Origin: JAZDLC01 sp043802345
GTDB taxonomy: Bacteria > Planctomycetota > B15-G4 > JADJEK01
Assembly (NCBI GenBank): GCA_043802345.1
Contig: JAZDLC010000139.1
Location: forward strand, 1-9,885
Reading direction: 5' to 3'
DNA length: 9,885 nucleotides
Numbering within the stretch: position 1 is the first letter of the stretch; each line of letters starts with the position of its first letter. A program made the translations under genes and the position numbers. The notes beneath the pieces were generated by a model. It did not search any database. It was not told the origin of the DNA and worked only from the letters and a program-made list of their open reading frames with translations. Shown here piece after piece: positions 1 to 6,454 of this stretch.

Positions 1-300
1 CCGTCTTCCCGTGTAGATCCCACTGGCTGGCACCACCGCGCCGCGCTTTGAAGGGTGGCGGACCGGGCTACCGGGGCCGGCTTTGGGACGGCGCGTGCTT
101 CCTTCACCATCAGCCGCGTCGTCCATGCGAGACGGTGGCCACGACGTGATTCGGCACTCCGACTGGCCGCGCGGAGCGGGCCCCACAAGAGCCAGGCGCA
201 GCGCGGCCTCGGTCACATCTCCATTGCATCGGCCAGCCTCCTCCACGACACCGATCCGTTGCTCGTCGGGCGTCGTTTCACGTCAGGAGAACCTCTTTTC
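1..300. other. No recognisable gene; sequence upstream of the truncated modular protein
   Basis: No reading frame here gives a protein I recognise. Two plus-strand frames are open (from a GTG at 55 and an ATG at 83), but their translations are rich in Arg, Pro, Ala and Ser without domain-like patterning, as expected for chance frames in GC-rich DNA. I looked in all three plus frames for the HExxH zinc motif that should lie upstream of the M36 fragment beginning near 300 and found none. The frame of the downstream gene has a TGA at 147-149 and is open after it. The translation between 150 and about 300 is basic and Pro-rich, unlike the downstream protein. No tRNA, repeat or insertion-sequence end was seen. 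Confidence 0.5.
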
Positions 301-353
301 ACAATGACTATGAGACCTGCGAATATGCCTATCAGCCCGGTTTCTTATTAACC

Positions 354-3287
354 TTGAACTCTGACTGGAATCAAATCGACAACGCCAATGTAGATTACCA
401 TTTACACGGGATCATCTGGGGCGCCGCCTTCTGGGATTTGGCTGAGAAACTCGGCAAGGCCACGGCCATGAAGCTCAGCACCCAGATGGTCTACTACATC
501 CAGCCCACGGATGACTACGACACGGCCTTCGAAACCGCGGTGCTCCAGGCCGACTACGATCTCTTCGGCGGCGCCAACGAGGAGATCCTCTGGAAGATCT
601 TCAGCATGCGCAAGATCTATGGCACGCACGGGCCCTATCCGTGGACCACGAGTTTCATCCGGTCGGACAGTCGGCCGTACACTGACAATGAAGACGATCA
701 CAAGCAGCACACCATCCCGGGCGCCACGGCGCTGCGGGTGACCTTCGATGCTTACACCAAGACCTATGCCCCGGCAAGTTCAGGATACTACGACGACTAC
801 ATCTATGTACGAGATCTGAACGATCAGGACATCGCCGGGTCGCCATTCAAGGGCCGCGAACTGCAGAACAGGACCGTGGAAGTCCCGGGCGATACGGTGA
901 AGGTGTGGCTCTGGTCGTATCCCGGCAACAACCGTACCAGCAAGGGGTATCTGGTCACCAACATCTGCGCGGTGGATCCCTTGAACCAGGCTCCCGTGGC
1001 GCAGGCCGATGTGTCCGCCACGGAAGGGATGGAACCGCTCGTGGTCACGTTCGACACGAGTCCTTCGCATGATCCGGACGGCAGCATCATCTGCAGGACC
1101 CTCGATCCCGGTGACGGATCGAAGCTTGTCCAACTCGACACGAATACTGGTGTTGAGCACGTCTACGACCGAAACGGCGTAGGCCCTCTCACCGGGACCA
1201 CGGTCTTCAACGCGACCCTCACGGTGACGGACAACAAGGGGGAGACGAACACAGTGATCATCCCCATCACCGTGCATCCGTGGGTTGCTCTTCATGTTCC
1301 CGGAGACCACGGCACGATCCAGGAGGCCATCGATGCCGCCGTTGCCCGGCAAGAGGTTCTGGTGGAGCCGGGGGTGTATCAAGAGAATCTGGACTTCCAC
1401 GGGAAGCAGATTCGGGTCGCCGCGGTGCAGGGGCCAGCAGAGACGATCCTCGATGGCGGCGGCCTTGCGAGCGTCGTCACCTTCCAGAGCGGCGAAGGGG
1501 CGGATGCGGTGCTGGAGGGGTTCACCATTACCAACGGCCTGGGATCGGCAAACAGCGGGGCGTCCATGGGCGGCGGGATCCTCTGCCGGAATGGCTCCTC
1601 GCCGACCATCGCCGGGAATGTGATCCGCGGGAACCTGGCCGAGTGCGGGGCGGGGATCTGCGCCGACGGCGCATCCCCCGTGCTCCGGAACAACCTGATC
1701 GAGAGGAACACGGCCCAGGGCGACGGCGGCGGCCTGGCGTGCCTGAACGCTGCCGCGCCGACCCTGGTGTACGGCACAGTTTCCTTGAACCAGGCCGGCG
1801 GCAACGGGGGCGGGTTGTGCAGCGACGGCACGTCGTCGCCGGAGGTGCTGAATTCGATCCTGTGGGGTGATACGGCGACGACCGGCCCGGAGATCCAGAC
1901 AGCATCCGGCACCATCCTGGTGGCGTCCAGCGACGTTCAGGGCGGGTACGCCGGCACCGGCAACATCAACCAGGATCCTCTCTTCGCGGCGGCCTCAAGC
2001 GGTGACTTCCACCTGGCCTGGCCCTCCCCCTGCGTCGACGCGGGAATGGCCACCAGCCTCCCGGGACCGCGCGTCGACCTCGATGACAACCCGCGGCTTT
2101 TCGACGGCGATGCCGACGGCACCGCGGTGCCGGACATGGGCTGCTTCGAATATCTGACCATGGGAGTACCGGCGCAGTACGCCACCATCCAGGGCGCCAT
2201 CGACAGCGCCTTGAACGAATGCACCGTGCTCGTGGGTCCAGGGACGTACCTGGAGAACCTCGACTTCAAGGGAAAGCGGATCACCGTGAAGAGCACAGAC
2301 GGCCCTCTGACCACCGTGATCGATGGGCATGGCGCGGGCAGTGTCGCGGTCTTCACCTCCTGCGAACAGAATCGGACGACCCTCGAGGGCTTCACCCTGA
2401 CCAACGGCTCCGGCACCCTGCTCACGAACGGCGAGTGGCAGGTCCGGGGCGGCGCGATCTACATCGACGGCGCCTGTCCCACCATCCGGAACAACGTCAT
2501 CACCAGCAACACCGCCACGACGAATGGTGGCGCCATCGCCTGCGTTGGGGCCGGGAACGCGTACATCTTTGACAACAGCATCTCGAACAACGCCGCCTCG
2601 ATTCGCGCGGGGGGGATCTACTGCTGGCAATCGTCCCCGCGCATCGAGGGGAATTTCCTCTCCGGCAACCGGGCCGAGGCGGGCGGCGGAATCTGCGTCC
2701 TCTCCGGCGAGCCAGAGATTCTCAACAACACCTTCTCGCACAACATCGCGGACCTCTCCGGCGGAGGTCTCTACGCCAGCGGCACCTTCGAGGTCGCGAA
2801 CTGCGTCTTCGACGGCAATACAGCGGTCTTCTACGGAGGGGGCATCCAACAGGACGGCGGTACGCTGCGCGTCACCAACTGCACCCTGTTCGACAACTCG
2901 GCTACGAACTCCGGCGGCGGCCTCTACAGCCTCGACCCGAACACGCTGGTGACGAACTGCATCCTCTGGGGCAACACCGCCCTGAACGGGCCGCAGATCT
3001 GGTCCACGCCGACCGTCACCTGGTGCGACGTCGAGGGCGGCTTCACCGGCCTCGGCAACCTCGCCCTCGATCCCCTCTTCGTCAACGCACCGGCCGGCGA
3101 CTTCCACCTGACCCGCCGGTCCCCCTGCATCGAAGCGGGCGACTCGCTCGCCCCCTTCCTCCCGGACTTCGACCTCGACGGCAACCCGCGAGTCCTCCTC
3201 GGCTGGCTCCCCTGCCCGAGGACCCACACCGCGACGGTCGACATGGGCGCCCATGAATTCCTGGCGAGACTCCCCAGGGTGAGATGA
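354..3287 (+). CDS. Modular secreted protein: M36 peptidase C-terminal remnant, CUB-like, PKD and two beta-helix units
   Basis: Residues 1-90 match the C-terminal part of M36 (fungalysin-type) metallopeptidases: a YHLHGIIW segment (His16, Gly19, Trp22) followed by AFWDL, then a LQADYDLFGGAN stretch (residues 64-75) ending in IW-F-R. Residues ~120-205 look like a CUB-like beta-sandwich with the YYDDYIYV motif. Residues ~212-308 are a PKD domain (NQAPVA, then DPDGS, then LTVTDNKGETN). Residues ~309-600 and ~602-969 are two parallel beta-helix units, each opening with TIQ-AID and closing with DPLF, GDFHL, SPC, DAG/EAG and a DMG motif. Such helices usually bind or process polysaccharide or mediate adhesion. 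No catalytic residues are assignable. The peptidase active-site half is missing. The start is doubtful: TTG at 354 has no Shine-Dalgarno site, and the frame is open back to 150 without any ATG, GTG or TTG. A peptide-like translation (NDYETCEYAYQPGF) continues upstream to about 303. I see no C-terminal sorting signal. Probably 5' truncated. Confidence 0.8.
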   Translation: MNSDWNQIDNANVDYHLHGIIWGAAFWDLAEKLGKATAMKLSTQMVYYIQPTDDYDTAFETAVLQADYDLFGGANEEILWKIFSMRKIYGTHGPYPWTTSFIRSDSRPYTDNEDDHKQHTIPGATALRVTFDAYTKTYAPASSGYYDDYIYVRDLNDQDIAGSPFKGRELQNRTVEVPGDTVKVWLWSYPGNNRTSKGYLVTNICAVDPLNQAPVAQADVSATEGMEPLVVTFDTSPSHDPDGSIICRTLDPGDGSKLVQLDTNTGVEHVYDRNGVGPLTGTTVFNATLTVTDNKGETNTVIIPITVHPWVALHVPGDHGTIQEAIDAAVARQEVLVEPGVYQENLDFHGKQIRVAAVQGPAETILDGGGLASVVTFQSGEGADAVLEGFTITNGLGSANSGASMGGGILCRNGSSPTIAGNVIRGNLAECGAGICADGASPVLRNNLIERNTAQGDGGGLACLNAAAPTLVYGTVSLNQAGGNGGGLCSDGTSSPEVLNSILWGDTATTGPEIQTASGTILVASSDVQGGYAGTGNINQDPLFAAASSGDFHLAWPSPCVDAGMATSLPGPRVDLDDNPRLFDGDADGTAVPDMGCFEYLTMGVPAQYATIQGAIDSALNECTVLVGPGTYLENLDFKGKRITVKSTDGPLTTVIDGHGAGSVAVFTSCEQNRTTLEGFTLTNGSGTLLTNGEWQVRGGAIYIDGACPTIRNNVITSNTATTNGGAIACVGAGNAYIFDNSISNNAASIRAGGIYCWQSSPRIEGNFLSGNRAEAGGGICVLSGEPEILNNTFSHNIADLSGGGLYASGTFEVANCVFDGNTAVFYGGGIQQDGGTLRVTNCTLFDNSATNSGGGLYSLDPNTLVTNCILWGNTALNGPQIWSTPTVTWCDVEGGFTGLGNLALDPLFVNAPAGDFHLTRRSPCIEAGDSLAPFLPDFDLDGNPRVLLGWLPCPRTHTATVDMGAHEFLARLPRVR
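1278..2153 (+). repeat. Beta-helix unit 1 of an internal tandem duplication (protein residues 309-600)
   Basis: This unit starts with VPGDHGTIQEAIDAA, continues with VLVEPGVYQENLDFHGK and LEGFTITNG, and has several G-G-G-I/L turns with NN-I and RN motifs typical of stacked helix coils. It closes with SILWGDTA, then DPLF, GDFHL, SPCVDAG and DMGCFEY. The same order recurs in unit 2. The two copies are clearly related at protein level but diverged at DNA level, so the duplication is old. Confidence 0.8.
2157..3260 (+). repeat. Beta-helix unit 2 of an internal tandem duplication (protein residues 602-969)
   Basis: This unit repeats the plan of unit 1: VPAQYATIQGAIDSA, VLVGPGTYLENLDFKGK, LEGFTLTNG, then coils with IRNN, ILNN and VTNC motifs, CILWGNTA, DPLF, GDFHL, SPCIEAG and DMGAHEF. 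It is about 75 residues longer than unit 1, with extra helix coils between roughly residues 740 and 850. Confidence 0.8.
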
Positions 3288-3324
3288 ACGACCTGTTACT
3301 CGTCCCTCCGGCCGCCTCCCTGAT

Positions 3325-3347
3325 GATCCGCCGAGTCGGAACGGATC
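3325..3347. terminator. Hairpin between convergent genes, possible bidirectional terminator
   Basis: GATCCG (3325-3330) pairs with CGGATC (3342-3347), and inside them CCG (3331-3333) pairs with CGG (3337-3339) around an AGT loop. The result is a stem of 6 plus 3 bp with an unpaired AA on one side. It sits in the 63-bp gap between the beta-helix gene stop (3287) and the toxin stop (3351), where a shared terminator would be expected. No T-run follows on either strand, so it is not a canonical intrinsic terminator. Confidence 0.4.
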
Positions 3348-3350
3348 GAT

Positions 3351-3644
3351 TCAGCCTTGAAGACGATCCTGCCAGATGCCCGGTTGCCGGCTGAAGTGAA
3401 GGACCGCCAAGACAACGGTTTCCCCGTCACGTTCCTGGAAGTAGATTCCAAATGGGAACCTCCGCAGGATCGCCCTGCGAACACCTTCATCCACGGTGGG
3501 AAACCGTCCGGGCGACGCCTCGATGCGCTTGAGTACCCCGTCCAGCTCGCATAGGAACCGCGCGCCCAGCCCGGCCTGTTCGTTCTCGTACCAGGCGGCA
3601 ACCCCCTCCACGTCGCGGCGCGCCTCCGCCAGGATGCCCAGCAT
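3351..3644 (-). CDS. RelE/ParE-family toxin of a type II toxin-antitoxin module
   Basis: This 97-residue protein has the normal length and layout of the RelE/ParE superfamily. An N-terminal helical part (EARRDVEGVAAWYENEQAGLG, residues 7-27) is followed by FLCELDGVLKRIEASPGRFP and a VRRAILRRFPFGIYF strand (residues ~55-69). It ends in VLAVLHFSRQPGIWQDR. The RRFPF-I-Y and VLAVLH-R-P-W blocks are hallmarks of the ParE-like branch. Family members inhibit DNA gyrase (ParE) or cleave mRNA on the ribosome (RelE); the sequence does not say which applies here. The ATG at 3642-3644 lies 6 bases after the antitoxin stop, so the two are almost certainly co-transcribed and translationally coupled. Upstream ribosome-binding sequence is weak, consistent with coupling. 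No truncation or frameshift is seen. Confidence 0.88.
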   Translation of the reverse strand: MLGILAEARRDVEGVAAWYENEQAGLGARFLCELDGVLKRIEASPGRFPTVDEGVRRAILRRFPFGIYFQERDGETVVLAVLHFSRQPGIWQDRLQG

Positions 3645-3650
3645 CGAAGT

Positions 3651-3902
3651 TCAATCGTCCCGCGAGCGATCTGAGAGCTTACGTTCGAGACTCTCACGAA
3701 CTTCATCCCAGGGAGCAACCTCCTCAGTCCGGCCTCCGGTCTCCTGGAGGCGTCTTCGCACTTCCCGTTGGTGCCAATCAGGCACGGGGATTTCGGCAGG
3801 CGCGGCCGAAATGTTCTCCCAGAGCAGGTTCAGATACTCGATCTTCTCTGAAACCGACAGTTCGTCGAATCCGGGGGGTGGATAGGGGATCGGCTTTGTC
3901 AT
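3651..3902 (-). CDS. Antitoxin, addiction module component family (PF09720-like)
   Basis: This 83-residue protein resembles the short addiction-module antitoxin family paired with ParE-like toxins. FDELSVSEKIEYLNLLWENI (residues 12-31) is the typical helical N-terminal block, followed by PVPDWHQREVRRRLQE and a C-terminal PWDEVRESLERKL (residues 64-76) that in this family contacts the toxin. The protein is acidic and Glu-rich, as expected. I chose the ATG at 3900-3902 because the homology-like region begins there and GGAG lies about 10 bases upstream (minus strand). The frame extends upstream to 4181, but that translation is Arg/Pro-rich and looks noncoding. Antitoxin-first order with a 6-bp gap to the toxin is the classical arrangement and allows autoregulation, although I cannot assign an operator with confidence. 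Confidence 0.82.
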   Translation of the reverse strand: MTKPIPYPPPGFDELSVSEKIEYLNLLWENISAAPAEIPVPDWHQREVRRRLQETGGRTEEVAPWDEVRESLERKLSDRSRDD

Positions 3903-4408
3903 CGGCTTGCTCCAGATCCAGAGGCGATCAACCCAGCGTACCACGTCCGCTTTCGAGCGGCCCTGTCCTTCACCTTTTCGAAGTGGCGGACGAGGTGTTC
4001 CCAGGGGCATTCGTTCAACTGGGAGAATCTCCAGCATCTGCTCATCCATTTCGTTTCCTGTCGGCCACGAATGTTTCCCTACTGGCAGCGTCCTGTCGGC
4101 TGGCGGATGAGACGGAGCCAGGGGCGAGCGGTAACAGGGCGTCTCATCCTTCGTGTTGCGTCCAGCACAACCGGTGCACATTGAGGCCAGTTCAAGGCTG
4201 GCGAAGCACGATTCTGCGCTGGAGCCTGTTTCCGTCCAGTGCGCAAGAGTGGACCGATTCCGGCGTGCGCCAGGGCCGAGATGAGGCGCACGGTGGTCAC
4301 CATTCTGTTGATCTGAACGCCGTTTGGTTTCGGTTGTGCACAGTCAATACCAGTCCGAAGAACCTCCCCGTGTGCACGCCCCCCGAGCCCCCTCGAGCTC
4401 CGTTCCCC
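3903..4408. other. 506-bp stretch without a convincing gene
   Basis: It lies between the antitoxin start and the stop of the transglutaminase-like gene, both on the minus strand. Open frames exist on both strands (for example minus 4079-4303), but none resembles a known protein and none has a good ribosome-binding site. It holds a perfect hairpin at 3947-3960 and a wider inverted pair, GTCCGC (3945-3950) with GCGGAC (3986-3991). It presumably carries the toxin-antitoxin promoter and any terminator of the upstream gene, neither of which I can place precisely. A degraded mobile-element remnant is possible but unsupported. Confidence 0.45.
3947..3960. other. TTCG-loop hairpin upstream of the antitoxin gene
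   Basis: CCGCT and AGCGG are perfect 5-bp arms around a TTCG tetraloop on the plus strand, CGAA on the minus strand. It is 45 bases upstream of the antitoxin start. A similar TTTTCGAA core occurs at about 3975-3982, within a larger inverted pair (3945-3950 with 3986-3991). It could be an operator, a 5'-UTR structure or a remnant of a palindromic repeat. No T-run follows it on either strand. Confidence 0.3.
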
Positions 4409-6358
4409 TCACTCGATCCTGAGCGATCCAATCACCGCGTGAAACGCCTCGAACGCGGCGTCGTCTTCCGGTGTGACCTCGACCAGATAGACGGAGTCGT
4501 CCAGCAGGACGGCCGCCGCACGGCTCCGTCTGCCCTCCTTCTCGAACGACCCCTCCAGACCGTCGAGCCCGGACATGCGCCGCTTGATGCTGCTGACCGG
4601 GGCACCCTCGGCCTGCTGCTTCCAGCGCTTGACGACGTCCTCGAGTTTGAAGTCGTAGGGCACCTGGAGCGTGATGACCTTCAAGGTTGCCGTGCTGCCC
4701 GGATTGGTCAACTCGGCCAGGACGAAGCGGTTGGACATCTCGAGGATCTCCGGATCTCCCGGGTGAGCGGTCCAACCCGCGGGAACCTTGAACGAGACTC
4801 CCTCGTGCCGGTCGACGAACACCCCATCCTCCACGGAGGCGCCGGACTGCTTGCCGTCAACCCGGGTGACCGTGTCTCCCTGGGTGAACTCCAGGATCTC
4901 GAGATCGATCATTCCCAGGCCCTGGAGGACGCCCAGCATTCCCTTCGAGAACCCGCCGTCCTTGAGGCTCGACGTTCCCATCCGCACGTGCGTCGGATCG
5001 ACCCCACCCCGTCCAATGGTCGCGTCCAGGGCGTACCAGCGCCCGTCGATCGAGGCTTCGGTCCAGGCATGCCCGCCGAAGATCCCGCCCACGTAGACCA
5101 CGCCCATGGCGATGCGCGAGGGAATCCCGGCGGACCTGAGGAGCGCGGCGAGCAGCACCGCATGCTCCGAGCAGTCTCCCTGCTTCGTCTGACAGACTTC
5201 CAGGGCGGAGGCGAAGGCAACGTCCATGCTCTTCTTGTCGATCGTCTCGTACACCACGCGTTCCAGCTTCTTCGCGGCGGTCCAGGCGTCGGTCTCGTCC
5301 CGCACCGCATCGAGCGCGAGCTTCACCAGCAGCGGATTGTCCGACTGAAGCAGGGCGTTCGGCTGCAGGTACTCCAGGAGCCCTTGGTCCGGATCCTCGA
5401 GAGGCCGTTTCTGCTTGCGGTCGGCGGGGGGGAGCTGGACCGAGATGCGGAGCAGCGCCTGTTTCTGATCCGGATCCCGCTCGAGAATCGTCTGCCGCTC
5501 GTCATTCAGGTCGGGGAGGTCCTTGTCCTGTTGCTTCAGTCGCACCCGGGACAGGATCGAGGAGAGCGATCTCGGCCGCGGCAGCCGGATGTTGGCGGTG
5601 ATCGTCGACTGCATGAAGACCTCGGCCACGGCCGTGTCCTCCTGGCCGACGAGGCGGTCCACCGTCTTGGCGTCGGAGAGCACGGTCTCGATCTGGAGGC
5701 CCATCATGCTTGTGGAAGACTTGACCATCGATCCGTCATCATCCACCCACGACGTGGTTTCGGGCATGCCGGCCAGGTCCGGAATCGTCAGGATCTTGTG
5801 CAGCCGGCGCACGCCGCCCGGCAGTTCGACATCCTCGTCACCTTGCACGGTCTGGGTGGACTCGAAAGGATCTCCCAGCGTGAAGTCGAACTGACTCATG
5901 CTGATGCTGGCTCCCGGCTCGAATCCGGTCCGCGCCAGACGCCGCTCCTGCTCGCGCGGCCCGGGCATGTCCTCGGGCCAGTCGATCGAGGATGGAATCG
6001 GCTTGTCCCCCGCGCAGGCGGTGAACCTGAGCTCATCACCCTGCACGACCCCCTCGTACAAGGTTTCGGAGTTCGACATCTGCGACGCCTTCTTGAGGCT
6101 CACGATCTGGCCCGCGGCGCTCTCCATCGTCGTGGTCGTCTCCGCGATCTCGATCTTCGTCCCGATCCGTTTCATCCGGAACAGGGTCTCCTGGCTGGTC
6201 TCGCAGGTGGGCGGGTCGGTGTCGAGTTCTTTCACCACGGTGTGGACGTACCCCGCTTCCTGGCCGTTGAGGAGCAGCAGATGCCAGCTCTCCTGGCCCA
6301 GGGCCGCTGCCGCCGGAAACAGCCACAGGAGCAGGAACGCAAGTTTTTTTGGCAGCAT
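4409..6358 (-). CDS. Exported transglutaminase-like (papain-like fold) protein
   Basis: This is a 649-residue protein. Residues 1-21 form a signal peptide (KK, then a Leu-rich core, then AAAALG before Gln22). The longer frame from 6436 is rejected because ATG at 6356-6358 begins this signal and has GAGAGG a few bases upstream. Residues ~25-270 are a beta-rich N-terminal domain starting with an LLNGQEAGY pattern often seen before bacterial transglutaminase cores. Residues ~365-460 are the transglutaminase-like core, with the triad visible: Cys396 in GDCSEH, His430 in GGHAWTE and Asp445 in ALDAT. Residues ~514-649 form a separate C-terminal alpha/beta domain starting near GVSFKVPAGW, reminiscent of PsbP/DUF1795-type folds (inference). 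The protein likely acts in the periplasm as a peptidase or amide-bond enzyme; the substrate is unknown. It is divergent from panB with a 96-bp gap. Confidence 0.88.
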   Translation of the reverse strand: MLPKKLAFLLLWLFPAAAALGQESWHLLLLNGQEAGYVHTVVKELDTDPPTCETSQETLFRMKRIGTKIEIAETTTTMESAAGQIVSLKKASQMSNSETLYEGVVQGDELRFTACAGDKPIPSSIDWPEDMPGPREQERRLARTGFEPGASISMSQFDFTLGDPFESTQTVQGDEDVELPGGVRRLHKILTIPDLAGMPETTSWVDDDGSMVKSSTSMMGLQIETVLSDAKTVDRLVGQEDTAVAEVFMQSTITANIRLPRPRSLSSILSRVRLKQQDKDLPDLNDERQTILERDPDQKQALLRISVQLPPADRKQKRPLEDPDQGLLEYLQPNALLQSDNPLLVKLALDAVRDETDAWTAAKKLERVVYETIDKKSMDVAFASALEVCQTKQGDCSEHAVLLAALLRSAGIPSRIAMGVVYVGGIFGGHAWTEASIDGRWYALDATIGRGGVDPTHVRMGTSSLKDGGFSKGMLGVLQGLGMIDLEILEFTQGDTVTRVDGKQSGASVEDGVFVDRHEGVSFKVPAGWTAHPGDPEILEMSNRFVLAELTNPGSTATLKVITLQVPYDFKLEDVVKRWKQQAEGAPVSSIKRRMSGLDGLEGSFEKEGRRSRAAAVLLDDSVYLVEVTPEDDAAFEAFHAVIGSLRIE

Positions 6359-6379
6359 CGTCGCCTCTCGCAAGCGAAG

Positions 6380-6391
6380 GAGTCGTGACTC
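6380..6391. promoter_or_regulatory. Small palindrome in the divergent intergenic region
   Basis: GAGTC-GT-GACTC is a perfect inverted repeat with 5-bp arms and a 2-bp spacer. A second one, TCGC-AA-GCGA, lies at 6368-6377. Both are between the divergent starts of the transglutaminase-like gene (6358) and panB (6455), on the side nearer the former. They could be regulator-binding sites or 5'-UTR structure. Short palindromes also arise by chance in GC-rich DNA. Confidence 0.22.
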
Positions 6392-6399
6392 GGGACGGA

Positions 6400-6405
6400 A
6401 TTGTA
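6400..6405 (-). promoter_or_regulatory. Candidate -10 box for the transglutaminase-like gene
   Basis: TACAAT on the minus strand lies about 41 bases upstream of the ATG at 6358. That would leave a leader of roughly 35 bases containing the GAGAGG ribosome-binding site. No good -35 hexamer stands at the right distance, so the support is the hexamer and its position only. Confidence 0.3.
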
Positions 6406-6418
6406 CGGTTCGGGGAGG

Positions 6419-6424
6419 TATGAT
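6419..6424 (+). promoter_or_regulatory. Candidate -10 box for panB
   Basis: TATGAT is one base from the TATAAT consensus. It stands 30 bases upstream of the panB ATG, with GGAG at 6444-6447 between them. The -35 position (around 6396-6402) has no clear TTGACA-like hexamer. Confidence 0.35.
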
Positions 6425-6454
6425 GCTGGTTTCCAAATCCCGCCGGAGTTCGTC

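Noticed and set aside
55..351. A 98-codon plus-strand frame before the large gene
   Set aside because: It starts at a GTG without a ribosome-binding site, is rich in Arg, Ser and Ala, and shows no domain. The last part overlaps what looks like real peptidase coding sequence in another frame.
1995..3254. A 419-codon open frame on the minus strand
   Set aside because: It is antisense to the beta-helix units, and its regularly spaced Val/Ala/Asp/Gly composition simply mirrors the repeated helix codons.
3903..4181. An upstream extension of the antitoxin to 176 residues
   Set aside because: The extension is Arg/Pro-rich and unlike the family. The ATG at 3902 has a GGAG site and gives the usual antitoxin length.
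4079..4303. A 74-codon minus-strand frame as a possible small gene or transposase remnant
   Set aside because: There are no recognisable motifs, no convincing ribosome-binding site, and no inverted repeats or target duplications around it.
3878..6388. A very long (836-codon) open frame on the plus strand
   Set aside because: It lies opposite the transglutaminase-like gene, whose signal peptide, catalytic triad and start site are clear. The plus-strand translation is rich in His, Arg and Gly without domains. It is a shadow frame of GC-rich coding DNA.
6401..6454. A longer panB from the upstream TTG at 6401
   Set aside because: The extra 18 residues overlap the candidate promoter, and the ATG at 6455 has its own GGAG site and gives a normal PanB N-terminus.
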